DNA from: Tenrec ecaudatus
Taxonomy: Eukaryota > Chordata > Mammalia > Afrosoricida > Tenrecidae
Length of the DNA: 64,000 nt
Direction: 5' to 3'
Assembly (NCBI RefSeq): GCF_050624435.1
Contig: NC_134540.1
Location: forward strand, 101,833,739 to 101,897,738
The notes beneath the pieces were generated by a model. That model saw nothing but the letters and a program-made list of their open reading frames with translations, was not told where the DNA came from and searched no databases. A program made the position numbers and the translations under genes. Position 1 is the first letter of the stretch. The number at the start of each line of letters is the position of its first letter. Shown piece by piece: positions 33,700 to 46,389 of this stretch.

Positions 33700-35229
33700 T
33701 TTTAAGAGGTTGATTTTGAGGATGAAATGTCATATTTGTAAACTTCTATTCCAATTTTATCCAAATTATAATTTTCACAAATAAAACCTAAAAGTAATAG
33801 TCTGAATATACTTTGCTAATTATATGCACTACTTATTATCAAGTATATTTTAAAGAAGTTAGTACTAAGTTGCAGTTATGTTGAAACATTATGAATGTGG
33901 GTGTATTCTCTTATTTGTATCATGCAAAGTATTAAGTGAAAGTGCCCTATTGTCCAGATGCCAGCAATATATTAAGCCAAATCAATATTGAAGCACAATA
34001 ATGTAAACATTTTTCACACTTAAATGGACAGCAATTCAATTATCTGCACTTAAAGCTATAAAATTTTAGGTGTCAAAGCGAACAAAGAAACAACATTATT
34101 TTGTATAATACAATCTTCAGAATCTAAATGAATATGAAGATGACATATTTAGGATATGCATACTTAAGTATGATTAATCTGAGATTATTAGAATGCTATA
34201 ACAAACAAACTAAATCATCTTAATTTTTTGAACCTTTGGAAATGTATGCTCAAAAATACATGTGCCTTTTAGTTTATGGCACGTAAATTCTCAATTTGCA
34301 TATTCATTCATTTAATTTGAAACAAAAATGTTAACATATATGACATATTTTTGAATTTTATTTTCATACAAATTTTGATACTTGCTTTATGAATGACACA
34401 TTTTCACTTAATGAGAAACAGAAGGTATCATTTTCAAGACAGATATTTAGTTACAGAAAAACAGGCACAAACTCAAAGAGAATTTTTTTCCCTCAAACAA
34501 GATACCAGGCACTTTCAATGGCTTATATATTGGCAGAGAAAACACAGTATTTCATCTAAGATCAGTTAGTAAGGAAATGACTTGCAGGCCATGCCTGACG
34601 TCCTTCGGCTTCAGTAATGGGAAGGAGAATCCATGGTCACATTTGTCCAAAGAGGATTCCTATCAGGCATGCCTCCACCCTTCAACCTCCTGTACCCTAT
34701 CTTGACACCAACCATCCGTCCCACAGGACTCCACTTCACTGAGCTTAATAATCCAAACAGAATGTGCGAGACAATTCTCATTATATGGGATTTATAAAGT
34801 AACAGATTTCAGCAAGTGAGGATCAGAAGTACCAAGGATACAATTTCTTGGTCTAAAGTACCTCCTTTCAGCCCTCCCAGAATGCTTCTTCTCTGGCCCT
34901 CAGCCTCTCAGCCACTGGATCTCTTTGCCTCTGACCTGCTTGGGCAAGTGATACAAACCTCCTTTCACACTGTATACCTTGTATACCTTGCTCTACAAGC
35001 CAGCTTGCTGTCCAAAGACACTGAGTTTTACTTGTTCGGTGGTTTGGGAAGCAGCTGGTTCCTTCTCATGGTTCCCGTGTATCTGCTTTTGCTCCTTGCA
35101 GTGAACGTTGGCTTTTCTACTCACCAATTCATACATTAAAGTTTCACACACTCGATTTGCAGGCTCCCACCTAATCACTTCATGAATGTGTTAGTAGGGG
35201 CTTTCTAAAGAAGCATGACAAGTGATGCT

Positions 35230-35263
<34 letters not shown>

Positions 35264-36632
35264 TAAATCTATACTACTGAAATGGCTTACACAGCTGTAG
35301 AAGTGGGTAAATTTAGTTTCAAGCCCATGGGTCAGAGGTTAAGCTGAAGACTTCTCCGGACTCTTGTAGTTTCAGGGCTGATGAAGCCAGAATCTTCAGG
35401 AAAACCACAGAAGGTACCTAAGTGGATGAATTCAAGGTCAGAAGGTCAGGATTGTAGAGGCAAATGAACCTAAGGTTGGCAGGTTAGATTGTCAGCTGCT
35501 GATGGCCCTGGGATTGGCAGACAATATAGCAAGCTGTTTGCTTAAATTGAAAGAGCCTGAGATCTACAAACCAAATGCAAGATCCAAACCACAAACAAGT
35601 AAACATGCCATCAGAATCCTTCTATAGGAAGTAGACTACACCCCTGAAAAAAAGGTTCTTTCAATTGCATCCATGCTGGGACCTGAGTCCTAAAAGGAGT
35701 GTATTCCACCTGCCTTCTTACAGCTGTGTACAAAAGATCTCATTGTGGAAACAGTTATATTGAGCTAGGTCACATCAGAGATTACGAAACCTCAACTGCC
35801 AAACAACAGAGAATACTGATCCAGTCAAGTTGACAACAAAACCTACTTTTCTCAGTGGGAGTTGTAAAGAGTATGGAGAGAAGAGCCATGCCTACTAATT
35901 CAACTGCTTCACCTTTAGGAAAATCGAAGCCATTCTGTGTGTTCTACTTCCAAAGCACTTTAACACGGGGATTAAGGATTTAGAATTGTTGGAAATGCTA
36001 GAAAGTATATCAGGTAAGCCAGCCTCAATGACTTGACTTACCACTGAAAGCAGTTGTCTTTCAAGAGTGGATTGGGAAGCTGCTGTCCTTGTTAGGAATT
36101 CCACTTGGTAGCTCAAAGGAGGTGGTTATCAAGGATACACCAGGAATTCTCTATGAATGCTCCTACATTGACTGGTAGCAGACTCCATGGAACAATGAGC
36201 TTTTCTCCCCTGAATTCCAAATATCACTCAGGATCTCTCCTTGGGGAAATCTAACCTGTAATTCCTGGAGAGAAATGACAGGAAATGAAAGTCTATTTTC
36301 TTCGAGTCGTCTTGGAACAGTGTGATGGAATTGATGAGGTATCCCAGACAAGCCAGCAAGAAAGGGGATACATGTTCTTTCTTTAGACATGTCTCTATTA
36401 ACATTAGTATCATTCTCCCAGTAACTACATTTTATTATGCAAAACCTCATGCTGAGTAAGCAATGCTATGGACTTTGGATTATGGGACCTTTTCTTCAAA
36501 TGGAGACAGTTCAATGGGTTGATTTCTCCTGTAAATTTAATGTTGTTCTATTTAATGTATCCAGAATTGTTCTATTTAATAGTTATAGAAACTTTTAAAC
36601 TAAATTATATGTACAGAGAATGTAGCCTAGGC
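33700..36632. other. Unique sequence
   Basis: Nearly 3 kb of mostly AT-rich DNA with no gene and no dispersed repeat I can name, apart from a (CA)n tract at 35231-35262. Confidence 0.5.
35231..35262. repeat. (CA)n microsatellite
   Basis: About 16 uninterrupted CA units. Confidence 0.97.
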
Positions 36633-37530
36633 TATTGTTGTTGTTAGGGGCCATCAAGTTGGTTCCGACTCATAGGGACCCCCGGTACCACAGAACGAAG
36701 CGCTGTTTGGTCCTGCGTCATCCTCACAATTGTTCGCATGTTGCACCCTTTGTTGCAGCCACGGTGTCAGTTTATCTCGTTGGTGACCTTCCTCTTTTTT
36801 GCTGCCTCTCTAATTTGCCAAGCGGGCTGTCCTTCTCCAGGACGGGTCTTTCTGGACAACATGTCCAATATCCATCAGGTGAAGTCTCACCATCCTTGTC
36901 TCTAAGGAGCCTTCTGCCTGGCTGTACTTTTGCCAGGACAAATCGGTGTATTCTTTTGGCAGCCCATGGTGGGTTCCATAATTTTCACCAGGACCATAAT
37001 GCAGTTGCATCGATTCTTCTTTAGTCTGTCTTAATGCAGGTCCAACTTTCACATGCTTCTGAGGCCGTGGGAAATGCCATGCCTTGAGTAAAGTCCACCT
37101 GAATTTTCAAAGTGAAATCCTTGCTCCTCAGCACTTTACAGAGAACTTGTGCAGCAGATTTACTGGATGCAGTTTGTTGTTTGATCTCTTGGCGATTGCT
37201 TCCATGCGCATTGGTTGTGGATTCAAGCAAAATGAAATCATTGACAATTCCAATATTTTCTGCATGTACATAACGTTACCCACTGGTCCATCTGTAAAGA
37301 TTTGGGTCTTCTTTACATTGAGTTGTAATCCATACTGAATAACGCAATCCTGATCTTCCTCAGAGTACTTCCATACTCCTCCCACTTCCCACAAGCGAGG
37401 CTATGTCATCTGCATGTCGCAGGTTGTTAATAAGTCTTCCTCCAATCCTGCTGCCACATTCTTCTTCATATAATCCAGCTTCTCTGATTATTTGCTCATT
37501 TATTTACTTATTCAATCTGTTAGATGAGCA
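36633..37530 (-). mobile_element. RTE LINE with intact 3' end
   Basis: The left end 'attgttgttgttaggggcca' is the reverse of the RTE 3' terminus with its short simple-repeat tail. The - strand reads, at 37230-37021, STTNAHGSNRQEIKQQTAS and TQGMAFPTASEACESWT, and at 37394-37260 YGLQLNVKKTQIFTDG: RTE post-RT motifs. It is among the less decayed RTE copies. Confidence 0.85.
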
Positions 37531-38325
37531 AATAATTTTTGGATTCCTTTTCATCTCTTTTTGGAATTTTTCAAAACATAGACTACAAAGATTTTCCACT
37601 AGGGACAGAGTGGCCTAACAAAATTTTGGGTTGACGGAGAGAAAATAGAGTGTAATATAGTCTGTAAACAAGTTACTTTTACTTTGAGTTTATTTTAGTT
37701 GTGATATTTAATTCACACTGAAGTTTAAATAACACGAATCAAGGTTTAATATGTGTATTAATTGGAAATTGTTAAAGTCTGAAGACATTGATACATTGGC
37801 ATATGGTGCACAGCCTTATACTACTGAGGGCCTGTTCCATTAAAAAAAAAACCTTAATTTCCCCTTACCTCAAAGTGTGTGAAAGAGGGGTCCTGCAGAC
37901 TCTTTTTGGAGGTGTGCAGAAAATCGGGTTTTATCTATGGGCAGAGGTGAAGTTCCTTTAGGTGAGCCAGGAAGACTGTGGCATTTTGCCAAGAGAATCT
38001 CATGTTTCTGAGGCCTCAAGGGAGCTCACCTGCTTCTGCCTGTGTCTCTTGGCAGACTCATTATTTTATTATAATATTTCTAATGTAATAGAAACAAAGA
38101 GAGAGATGTTTTCTCCCTTTTCCCAGTGTTTTGGAAGGAGTATTAAGAAGCAACAAGTAATTCTGCCTCTTATTCCAATTTCAGAGTTCAGATTAAAAAA
38201 ATAAAAATGACTACATGAGTTAAAAACAGAAATAAAACATTAGTTTTATCTCCTTGATAGCTGTCTGGGGAATGAAATTTGACCTGTGACCAAAACTGAT
38301 CTCTCAAAATGCTTTCACCACATCT
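37531..38325. other. Unique sequence
   Basis: No gene seen. Confidence 0.45.
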
Positions 38326-38500
38326 GGAAATTGCTATGGTACCCTGTGATGGATTAGATTATTTACCCCAAACCACATGTTGTAAACCCTCAACCTGTAG
38401 ACATAATCCTATTTGGGAACAGGAGATTCTTTTTGTTGTAAACAAGGTTATATCAATGTAAGGTATCTCTTAAACCAATTGCCTTGGGGAGATGGGGGTG
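38326..38500 (+). mobile_element. MaLR-like LTR fragment
   Basis: 'gatggattagattatttacc', 'cacatgttgtaaaccctc' and 'cctatttgggaacaggag' resemble the start of mammalian MaLR LTRs. Confidence 0.5.
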
Positions 38501-38609
38501 GCAGGAGAGCAGGGTAGGCATATAAGCAAGCAACCAGAGGCATGCCACATAGAGAGAAGCATTCCACAGAGCGATCACTAAGGTGACAAAGAAGTACACT
38601 GGACTCGCT

Positions 38610-38800
38610 GGTACAAGAGGGGCCAGTCCTTGGAGAAAGCCATCATGGTTGTGAGAGTGTCGGTAAAAAAGACTTCCAAGGAAATGGGTTGACACGATGT
38701 CTGCAACAATGGACTCAAAGATAGCAACAATCATGGTGGGTTTCATTCTGTTTTACATACATTTGTTATGAGTTGGAACCAACTTAACCAATTTAACCAA
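38610..38800 (+). mobile_element. RTE LINE 3' end fragment
   Basis: 'gttgacacgatgtctgcaac' then 'atgagttggaaccaacttaa', the RTE terminal sequence. Confidence 0.8.
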
Positions 38801-38899
38801 CATAAACTAATCTAACTAACTAGACAGCATTGAGAATAAGGGGAATTCCAGAGCACTTACTGTGCCCAGTCTGAACCTGTATGTGAATCGAGAGGCAGT

Positions 38900-40000
38900 T
38901 GTTTAAACCGAACAAGGGAATACAGAGATTTTAAACTCAGGAAAGGTGTATGTCAAGGTTGTACCTTCTCACCATTTCATTCAATCTGTATGCTGCGAAA
39001 ATAATTTGAGAAATCAGACTATATGAAGAAGAACTTGGCATCAAGTTTGGAGGAAGAAAGGCTTATTAATAACCTGCCATAGGTAGATGACACAGCTTTG
39101 CTTAATGAATGTGAGGAGGAATTGAAGCTTTTGCTGATGAAGATCCAGTATTGTAGCCTTCCATATACCATATATACTTGTGTATAAGTTGAGATTTTCA
39201 GCACACTTTTGCATTCCGTTTTTTGTGGTAAAATTAGGTGCCTCGGCTGATAGCCGGGTTGGCTCACCCTTGAGTATATATGGTAGATTGCGACGCAATG
39301 TAAAGAAAACACAAATCCTCACACCTGGACTAATAAGTAACATCATGATAATGAGAGAAAAGAATGAAGATGTCAAGGACTTCATTTTGCTTTGATCCAC
39401 AATTAATGCTCATGGAAGTAGCAGTTCTGAAACCAAATGATGCACTATACTGGCTAAATCTGCTGCATAAGATCTCTTTGAAATGTTGAAGAGAAAGGGT
39501 TTCACTTTGAGAAGTGGGTGGCCCTGACCCATGGCATACTATTTGCAATTGCTTCATATGCATGTGAAAATTGGACATTGAATTAGGAAGGCTGAAGAAG
39601 AATCTTGGCATTGGGATTATGGTGAGGGAGTACAATATTGAATGTACCAGAGACTGCCCAAAGAACCGAGAGATCTGTCTTGGAAGAAGTATCAAGCGAT
39701 CTTACTTCTGAATGCTCCTTCCAAGTGTGGATGATGGGAATTCTATGTCTCGTGGACTCTGGATATGTTGTAAGATTTATATATCAGAGAGACCAGTCTC
39801 TGGAAAAGGACAGTATTCATCCTTGGTAAAGTCGAAGGACAGAAAAAGAGGAAGTCCATTCATGTGATGGACTACCATATTGGCTACAACAATGGGCTTG
39901 AGCAGAATAATTGTGAAGGTAGTGCAGGCCCAGGCAGTGTTTCATTCTGTTGTGCATAACGATAACATCACTATGAGTTGGAATTGATGACATCTCATGA
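38900..40000 (+). mobile_element. RTE LINE with RT catalytic motif region, interrupted by a MITE
   Basis: The + strand reads VDDTALLNECEEELKLLLMK at about 39088-39147, preceded by a stop: this is the RT catalytic (Y/F-x-DD) box. It continues after the MITE with NVKKTQILTPG (about 39297) and the RTE 3' end 'cactatgagttggaattgat' at 39971. Stops and shifts make it non-functional. Confidence 0.85.
39166..39285. mobile_element. 120-bp MITE with TA duplication, inserted in RTE
   Basis: Ends are inverted repeats: 'taccatatatacttgtg' at the left against 'cttgagtatatatggta' at the right. The flanking TA is consistent with the Tc1/mariner superfamily. Its removal rejoins the RTE frame between QYCSLP and NVKKT. 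The interior encodes nothing. Confidence 0.75.
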
Positions 40001-40011
40001 CAATCAATATC

Positions 40012-40140
40012 AACACACTTGTTAATGTAACACCACTTGGGAATAGGATTTTCTTTGTTATATTAATGACAAATTTTAGAGTGTGTCTTTAGCTAATCAC
40101 TTCAGAGATCTGGGGAAAAATTAAGCAAAGAGGAAAGTAT
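40012..40140 (+). mobile_element. MaLR-like LTR fragment
   Basis: 'cttgggaataggattttctt' and 'agtgtgtctttagctaatca' match the same LTR section as 38390-38480, in the same orientation. Confidence 0.45.
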
Positions 40141-40149
40141 TTTCAGATG

Positions 40150-42429
40150 AAGGAAGATAGATGCTACAGCAAATGAAGATTGGCAAGCAACTGAAGAAAA
40201 ACAAGGCCCTTCCCCCAGTGCCTGTAGAGCTCAATCCTTCCCTTAGAGCAAGGGCATTATTAGAGAACATTAAGAACCTAAGACAGTCGGGAATTATTAC
40301 AGGGAAGGTGAGAGAGTCTATAAAGAGTCTCTTGCTAACCCAACTACTCCATTGGGAAGCTGTATCTTAATCCTGCAGGGAAACCAGGGAAAGATGTAAA
40401 ACACATCCCCCCTCATTATCCCTGGGAGCTGAGGCCTTTAGTCATTGGGAACTTCTAGGGAATTTTAATTTCTCTATCCACCCATAAATTCCTCAGCCGA
40501 GGGCCTTCAACATTTGGACCAAAAAATATCCCCCAGGCTCAGAGATGGATATTGTTGGCAATAAAAGAATATTTTTTTCAAGAAGTTTACAAGATCCTTG
40601 TATTCAAGTTGATATGATTTTCTTGTCTCTAGTCACTTTATGACCAACTCTTTTTTCCCCAATCACTTTCCTCTCTGTCCCTCTTCCTCTTTTAGAGATC
40701 ATGGTTTTATTTCACAGCAGTAAAGTCTAAACTACCACAGACCATGTTGGACGAGCAGCATAGGAGGACAATAGGATGTTGATGGTAAGGACACGCAGGG
40801 GTGGTTTGTAAAAGGCAGGGAGGAGAGAAGTCACTGTTGGAGTGAGTGGAAATAAGAGTGGCAAACTGTGAATAAAGCAATGCTGTTAGCTGCCACCAAA
40901 TTGGCCTCAGATTAATGGGGATCCTGGATTTATGGAGAGCTCAGGCTGGATGGGAAGAAATGCTATCCAGATCTGCACCAAGCTCATGCTTGTCTGGAGA
41001 TCAGGCCTATGGGATCTACAGGTCTTCAATTGCTTGTTCTTCAGAAGTAGATCATCTAGCCTTCCCCCCGCCCCCCCCCCCCCGCCCCCTTAGTCTGTCC
41101 TACTTTGTAAACTCTGCTAAAATCTGTTTAGAATCATAATGAGATGTAAGCCTTCCCTGCCTGAAAGATAAGTCCTGGTTATACACAAATGAGGCTGATA
41201 TTGAATTGAAATTGGCCTCCCAAGCCATAGGTTCTAAGTTCCATATTTATATTGGTATCCTTTTAAAGTAAGTTTTAAAAAAGTTATAAATCTATCATTA
41301 ATACTGGCCAATGGGTAAGGTATTGGAGAGGATAGACTGTCGTATCAAATTCATACAAAACATTCACACAATGGTTTAACTAGGATAAAAGTTTCATTCT
41401 CTGTCATAAGGAAGACCAGAGGTAGGTGGGCAGTGCTGGATAACAGATGGCGCTATTCAAGGTCCCAAGTTTTTACGAGCTTAATACTTCACCATTTCTG
41501 GATTTGTGCTCCTGTCTCTGCTGTCAAACCTGGCTCACACCATCACCATCAAGCTTCCAGGAAGGGCGAAAGAGAAGTGACAGGCAAGCAATTTTCTTTG
41601 AAGCATGTGCCCAGGAAGTAGAACAAATCACTTCTGCTACATCTCGCTGATAGTGATTTAGTCAGATGGCCTCTTAGCTCCAATGGAAGATGGGCGTTGT
41701 ATTCTCTACCCTGTAGGTAGCATAAGAGCTTAAAGTCTGAGGTTTGCTGAGAACTGTCGATGACAGAGAGGGTCCAAAATCCATTTGCAGGGTTCCGATG
41801 TGGATCAGGCCTCTGTTGGAGTCCCTCTGCTCTTCATGCAGGCAGAGTTGTATTGGCAAGTGTATTACTTCCACCCCTCTCCAGCCTTCCCTCGGAGGGG
41901 CAGCCTTTTTTAGGGACTTGCCTGGGTCTGTCCTTCATGGAAAGTACTGGGGGACCCAGAGTCAGGAGTCATGCCCAATCAGTCATGCCTTGATGGTCTT
42001 GGTTGGAAGGCCCTGGACCAATCTTGTAAACTTTTCTATTTAACATAATATACGTGTCTCCATCAAGGTCCTTTTCTGGTTTCTGTAGTCCCACCTATAA
42101 CGGTGATGTATTAATCTGCCACCAGTCATGAATTTGTGACAGTTTTCTTGTATTTCCTCATTTAACTAGTGTCCTGATTGTAAATCCTTGGATGACATTT
42201 TGGTTCCATGCTAATGATCTCTTTCATCCAGATGATGTGTCTTTGTTCATTTCAGACTTAATTAGTGCTCTCTATAAGCTATATTTGATATTGGGACCTC
42301 TTTTGTACCCTAAAACAAATACAAGTGCTTGTTCTTCCATACCTGTGAGTGGGGTGGTATTCTACTACTAAATGGAGAAAGGAGGAATAAGAATCAGGAC
42401 AATTAGGGACAATTAGAAGTCACTTTGAG
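40150..42429. other. Unique sequence
   Basis: About 2.3 kb with no gene. 41380-41660 has the look of an ancient interspersed repeat that I cannot name. Open frames at 41744-42043 have no recognisable features. Confidence 0.45.
41063..41090. repeat. C-rich tract
   Basis: A run of C broken by two G's and followed by T. Confidence 0.9.
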
Positions 42430-42910
42430 GATTAAGGTGTGTCTGAGCCAAGCCATGGTATTTCTGTTACCTCATATGCATGTGAAAACTGGACCATGAA
42501 TACAGGAAACCCAAGAAAATGGAATGCATTTGAATTGTCATGTTGATTAAAAATATTGAAACTATTATGGACTTCCAGAAGAACAAACAACTCTGATTTG
42601 GAAGAAGTACAGCCAGAATGCTTCTTAATAGTATAGGCAATGATGGGCATGGTAAGAAAGACATCTTCGAGAGGACCTTGGACATGATAGTGGGAGAGAC
42701 GAGATCCTGAAGAAAGACATCGTGTTTGGTAATATACAAGGTCACTGAAACAGAGGAAGGCTTTCAAGCAGACGTATTGAGGCCGTGTCTTCAGTGATGG
42801 GGTCAAACATCATAACAATTGTGAGAACAGTGCAAAAGCAGGCAGTGTTTTCTTCCGTTGTTCATAGGTCACAAGATGACATATAGCAACAGCAGTAGAA
42901 GATGTTAAGA
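42430..42910 (+). mobile_element. RTE LINE 3' part
   Basis: 'ttacctcatatgcatgtgaa' (post-RT region), 'ggaagaagtacagccagaat', 'ggtcactgaaacagaggaag' and 'ggcagtgttttcttccgttg' appear in RTE order. Confidence 0.8.
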
Positions 42911-43539
42911 TAGTTTCAAAGACTTCTGGTGAATGATCTCATAAACAGCCTGTTTTTCATATCACAATTAATGTATATTTTATTATTTTTGTCTCTTGCA
43001 ATTCTAGTCATTATCATTTCTTTTTACTTGGCTTACTATGATCTATGAATATAAGTTTAATTTTTAAATGAATTTTATTACGTGTTTATTTTACTTTAGC
43101 CTATGACAACAGTCTCATGTATTCTCCATTTACATAGATTTAGTCAACTGACTACAAGATCTAGTCAATTTTGACAGCTTCCATGAGACTTTCCTTATCC
43201 TGAGTTTATTTATATGAATTATGAAACTTGCATTTACTCTAATAGTTTTCATTTGAATGTATTTGGGTAAATTTTCAGCAAATGTCTTAATGTCTTCCAA
43301 AACAAAACCCCAATGATGCTACAGACCTCAGGCCAGTATAAATGCAAGTGCCTTCCCATCAGCCCTGGTCTGGGTGTTCAGAGACCTGAACTGGTGCTAA
43401 CCACTGCGGTCATCCTCGATTTTGTGTAACGATCACTGATACATCATAATATACAACGTGATCTTGTGCACTTATCATTACATGGTAAATGGTTAATAAA
43501 TATTAGTTATATAATTAAATTCGGCCACTTTGAATCCAT
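42911..43539. other. Unique AT-rich sequence
   Basis: No gene seen. Confidence 0.45.
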
Positions 43540-43555
43540 AGAAATTGGAGGCCTT

Positions 43556-44287
43556 CGGCTATCAAAAGATATAGTGTCTAGGGTCTTAAAGGCTTAAAGG
43601 TAAACAAGCAGCCATCTAGTTCAGAAGCCACAAAGTCCACAGGTGTCGAAGGGATCAGGTATCAAGCATCAAAGAACAAAAAATCATATCATTGTAAATG
43701 AGGGTGAGTTCAGAGTGGAGACCTAAAGCCCATCTGTGGGCAATTGGACACCCCCTTACAGAAGGGTTATGGGGAGGAGATGAGCCAGTCAGGGTGCAGT
43801 ATAGCAACGATGAAACATACAAATTTCCTCTAGTTCTTAAATGCTTCCTCCCCCCACTATCATGATCCCAATCCTACCTTACAAATCTGGCTAGACCAGA
43901 GGAGGTACACTGGTACAGATAGGAACTGGAAACACAGGAAATCCAGGACAGATGATCCCTTCAGGACAAGTTGTGAGAGTGTCGATACTGGGAGGGTGGA
44001 GAGAAGATGGGGTAGAAAGGGGGAACAACAGAAAAGTGGGTGAAAGGAGACGTCGGACAGTGTAAGATATGACAAAATAATAATTTATAAATTATCAAGG
44101 GTTCATGAGGGAGGGGAAGGGAGGAGGAATGGGGGTAAATGAGGAGCTGATATCAAGGGCTTAAGTAGAAAGCAAATGTTTTGAGAATGATAATGGCAAC
44201 AGATGTACAAATATGCTTGACACAATGGATGTATATATGGATTGTGATAAGAGTTGTATGAGTCCCCAATAAAATGATTAAAGAAAA
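43556..44287 (+). mobile_element. Recent 5'-truncated L1 (3' UTR only) with perfect target duplication
   Basis: Flanked by agaaattggaggcctt at 43540-43555 and 44288-44303, 16 of 16 matching. It contains the last about 730 bp of the UTR, including the G-rich block (44107-44137) and 'ccccaataaaatgattaaag'. Confidence 0.93.
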
Positions 44288-44303
44288 AGAAATTGGAGGC
44301 CTT

Positions 44304-46389
44304 TTGAACTAAAAGTAGGTTGAATTGGTATTATGAACTTTTTTCAGATTGAAATAATTTATAATGTGAATAATAGCTTGTAAGACACAAATAACATGCC
44401 AGTAAATACAGAAAAATAGATTTTAATATATTCAAAAATTATATTTTCTTTAAATGTTATTAAATATGATTCAATTGATGCAGTGTCTGACATAATACCA
44501 TCTCAATAAGTGGTAGCCACAGTTAATTACTGATTAAATTGTTCCAGATGTCAGGCTATAAAGAAGATATAAGTTTTTTATCAATACATTGCAAAACAAA
44601 TTATAACTTTTGAACATTCATCATTTTAATGGGGAATACATTCATTTCACAATGTAGAGATGAAAGAAGAATTGGGGATGCAACCATAATTTGACTAAGA
44701 ATGCTTTTTAATACAAATTTAACATGTATAAAAATCCAATAATTACAGAGCATCACCCACATTTTTACTTGACTTATGGAAGACCTTACAGATCTCAGCA
44801 AGATTGTGTCGAGCCTCAGAGCTGGGTGAAGGCAGGCCAGAAGTCCTCCTCAATGGAGAGTAATTTATATTCAACTACCATCCCTCAACCAGAAGATTAT
44901 AGAAGCAGCATATAATAATTGTCCCTGATTGCTTTATATCAAACCTTTCCCTAATTATTTGGAACTGCTGAAAATGGTAGACCCTCAACAAGATGGATTG
45001 ACACAGTCACTGTAATAGTAGAGTCCCTTGGAGCCATGCTTGTGAGAAGTGCCCAGAACTGAGTACCGTTTCATTCCACTGAACACAGGGTTCAGCTATG
45101 AGACTGAACTGGCTCCATGGCACCGAACACCAACAACAATCCCCCTTTCCCACATCTTCTAGAAAATCATTCTAATTTTCAGTTTTGTTTTTTTCCCCCT
45201 AGTCCACTTCTTACTGATAAGTCAGTGAAATCCATGTAATTTCAAGATTCCTTTTTTCTTAACTTCTCAAACCTTATTCCAACTGAATTTAAGTTGAGTA
45301 ATTTTTTTAACTTAATCAAGACCATCTTCACTATTTAGCTTTCCAGTTCTTAACATTCATAGAATTTACTCATTTTAAATTCTTTTTCTCTCTTAACTAA
45401 AACTGTCTGATGATTCCCCATAAGTTTCAGGATATTGAATGCAAATTTTAGAAGTTCAGTATGCCTCTAAAAGGTTCTACAGGCAGGAAAGTTGTCAATT
45501 AAATTTTCATTTTTAACAACTGATAATCAAATAGTTTTCTTTAAAATTTTATCTTCTATCATCTCCACCAAAATAAATCTAATGCTATGCAAAGTCATAT
45601 GATATACTATGCAGCAGTGTCAGAATTTTTAATTTTTGAAATCAGTATGGAATATCTAAGATCTACTTTAAAATGAAAATCAAAATTTCATGCTGATTTT
45701 CCCATAAAGTGGAAGGATTCTCACATAACTTTCCTTAATTTACCTAGAGTGAATGAGAATATTCAGGACTGTCTCTCCCATATCCTCAGCTCCCCCCAAA
45801 TGCTAGTATGGGTTTGATTTTGAGTCCTGAGTATGCTGGAGTTTGGTATTTTATTTTATGTGTGATAGCTTATGTTACTGGATGCACTGCAATTTTCCCA
45901 AATAAAATAAACCCCAAACTCTGTCCTAATGCATTTATTTTTTGGAAAATTAGGAAAACAGTATATTACCTTGGTGAACATTGTGTTAGGTTATTGGCAG
46001 ATGACAAGCACAGATGAGAAGTTAATTAAGGCTGACTTAATGAAAGCCCACTTAATGGGCACAGAAATAAGCAACGGATTAGGATTTGATTTAAGCAGAG
46101 TTCTCTCTGAGCAAAATATTTGAAGATCCTGGTTTGGCGAACTAGGAAATACATACACTTGTCATGTGCCTCTGACCCTCTCCACCAAAACAGGCTTAAC
46201 CCCTACATTTTACCCAGTTCCCTGGAAGCAGGCTGCTGTTGGACATAAACCTTTGCCACCTACCTAGTTGGTGCTTTTCAAAGAGCACAGTGGAGTATGG
46301 TTCAAATAACAGGAATTAAAGGAACCCGAAAAGGTTTTCCTTAATGTTGTGGGTGATGCTTTCTAAAAGGAAAAGGCGGAATGCATTCT
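44304..46389. other. Mostly unique sequence 5' of FGF14
   Basis: AT-rich, no gene. It contains one RTE 3' end (44975-45140). It borders the CpG-rich promoter. Confidence 0.5.
44975..45140 (+). mobile_element. RTE LINE 3' end fragment
   Basis: 'accctcaacaagatggattg', 'gtaccgtttcattccactga' and 'ctggctccatggcaccgaac' match the RTE terminus. Confidence 0.75.
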
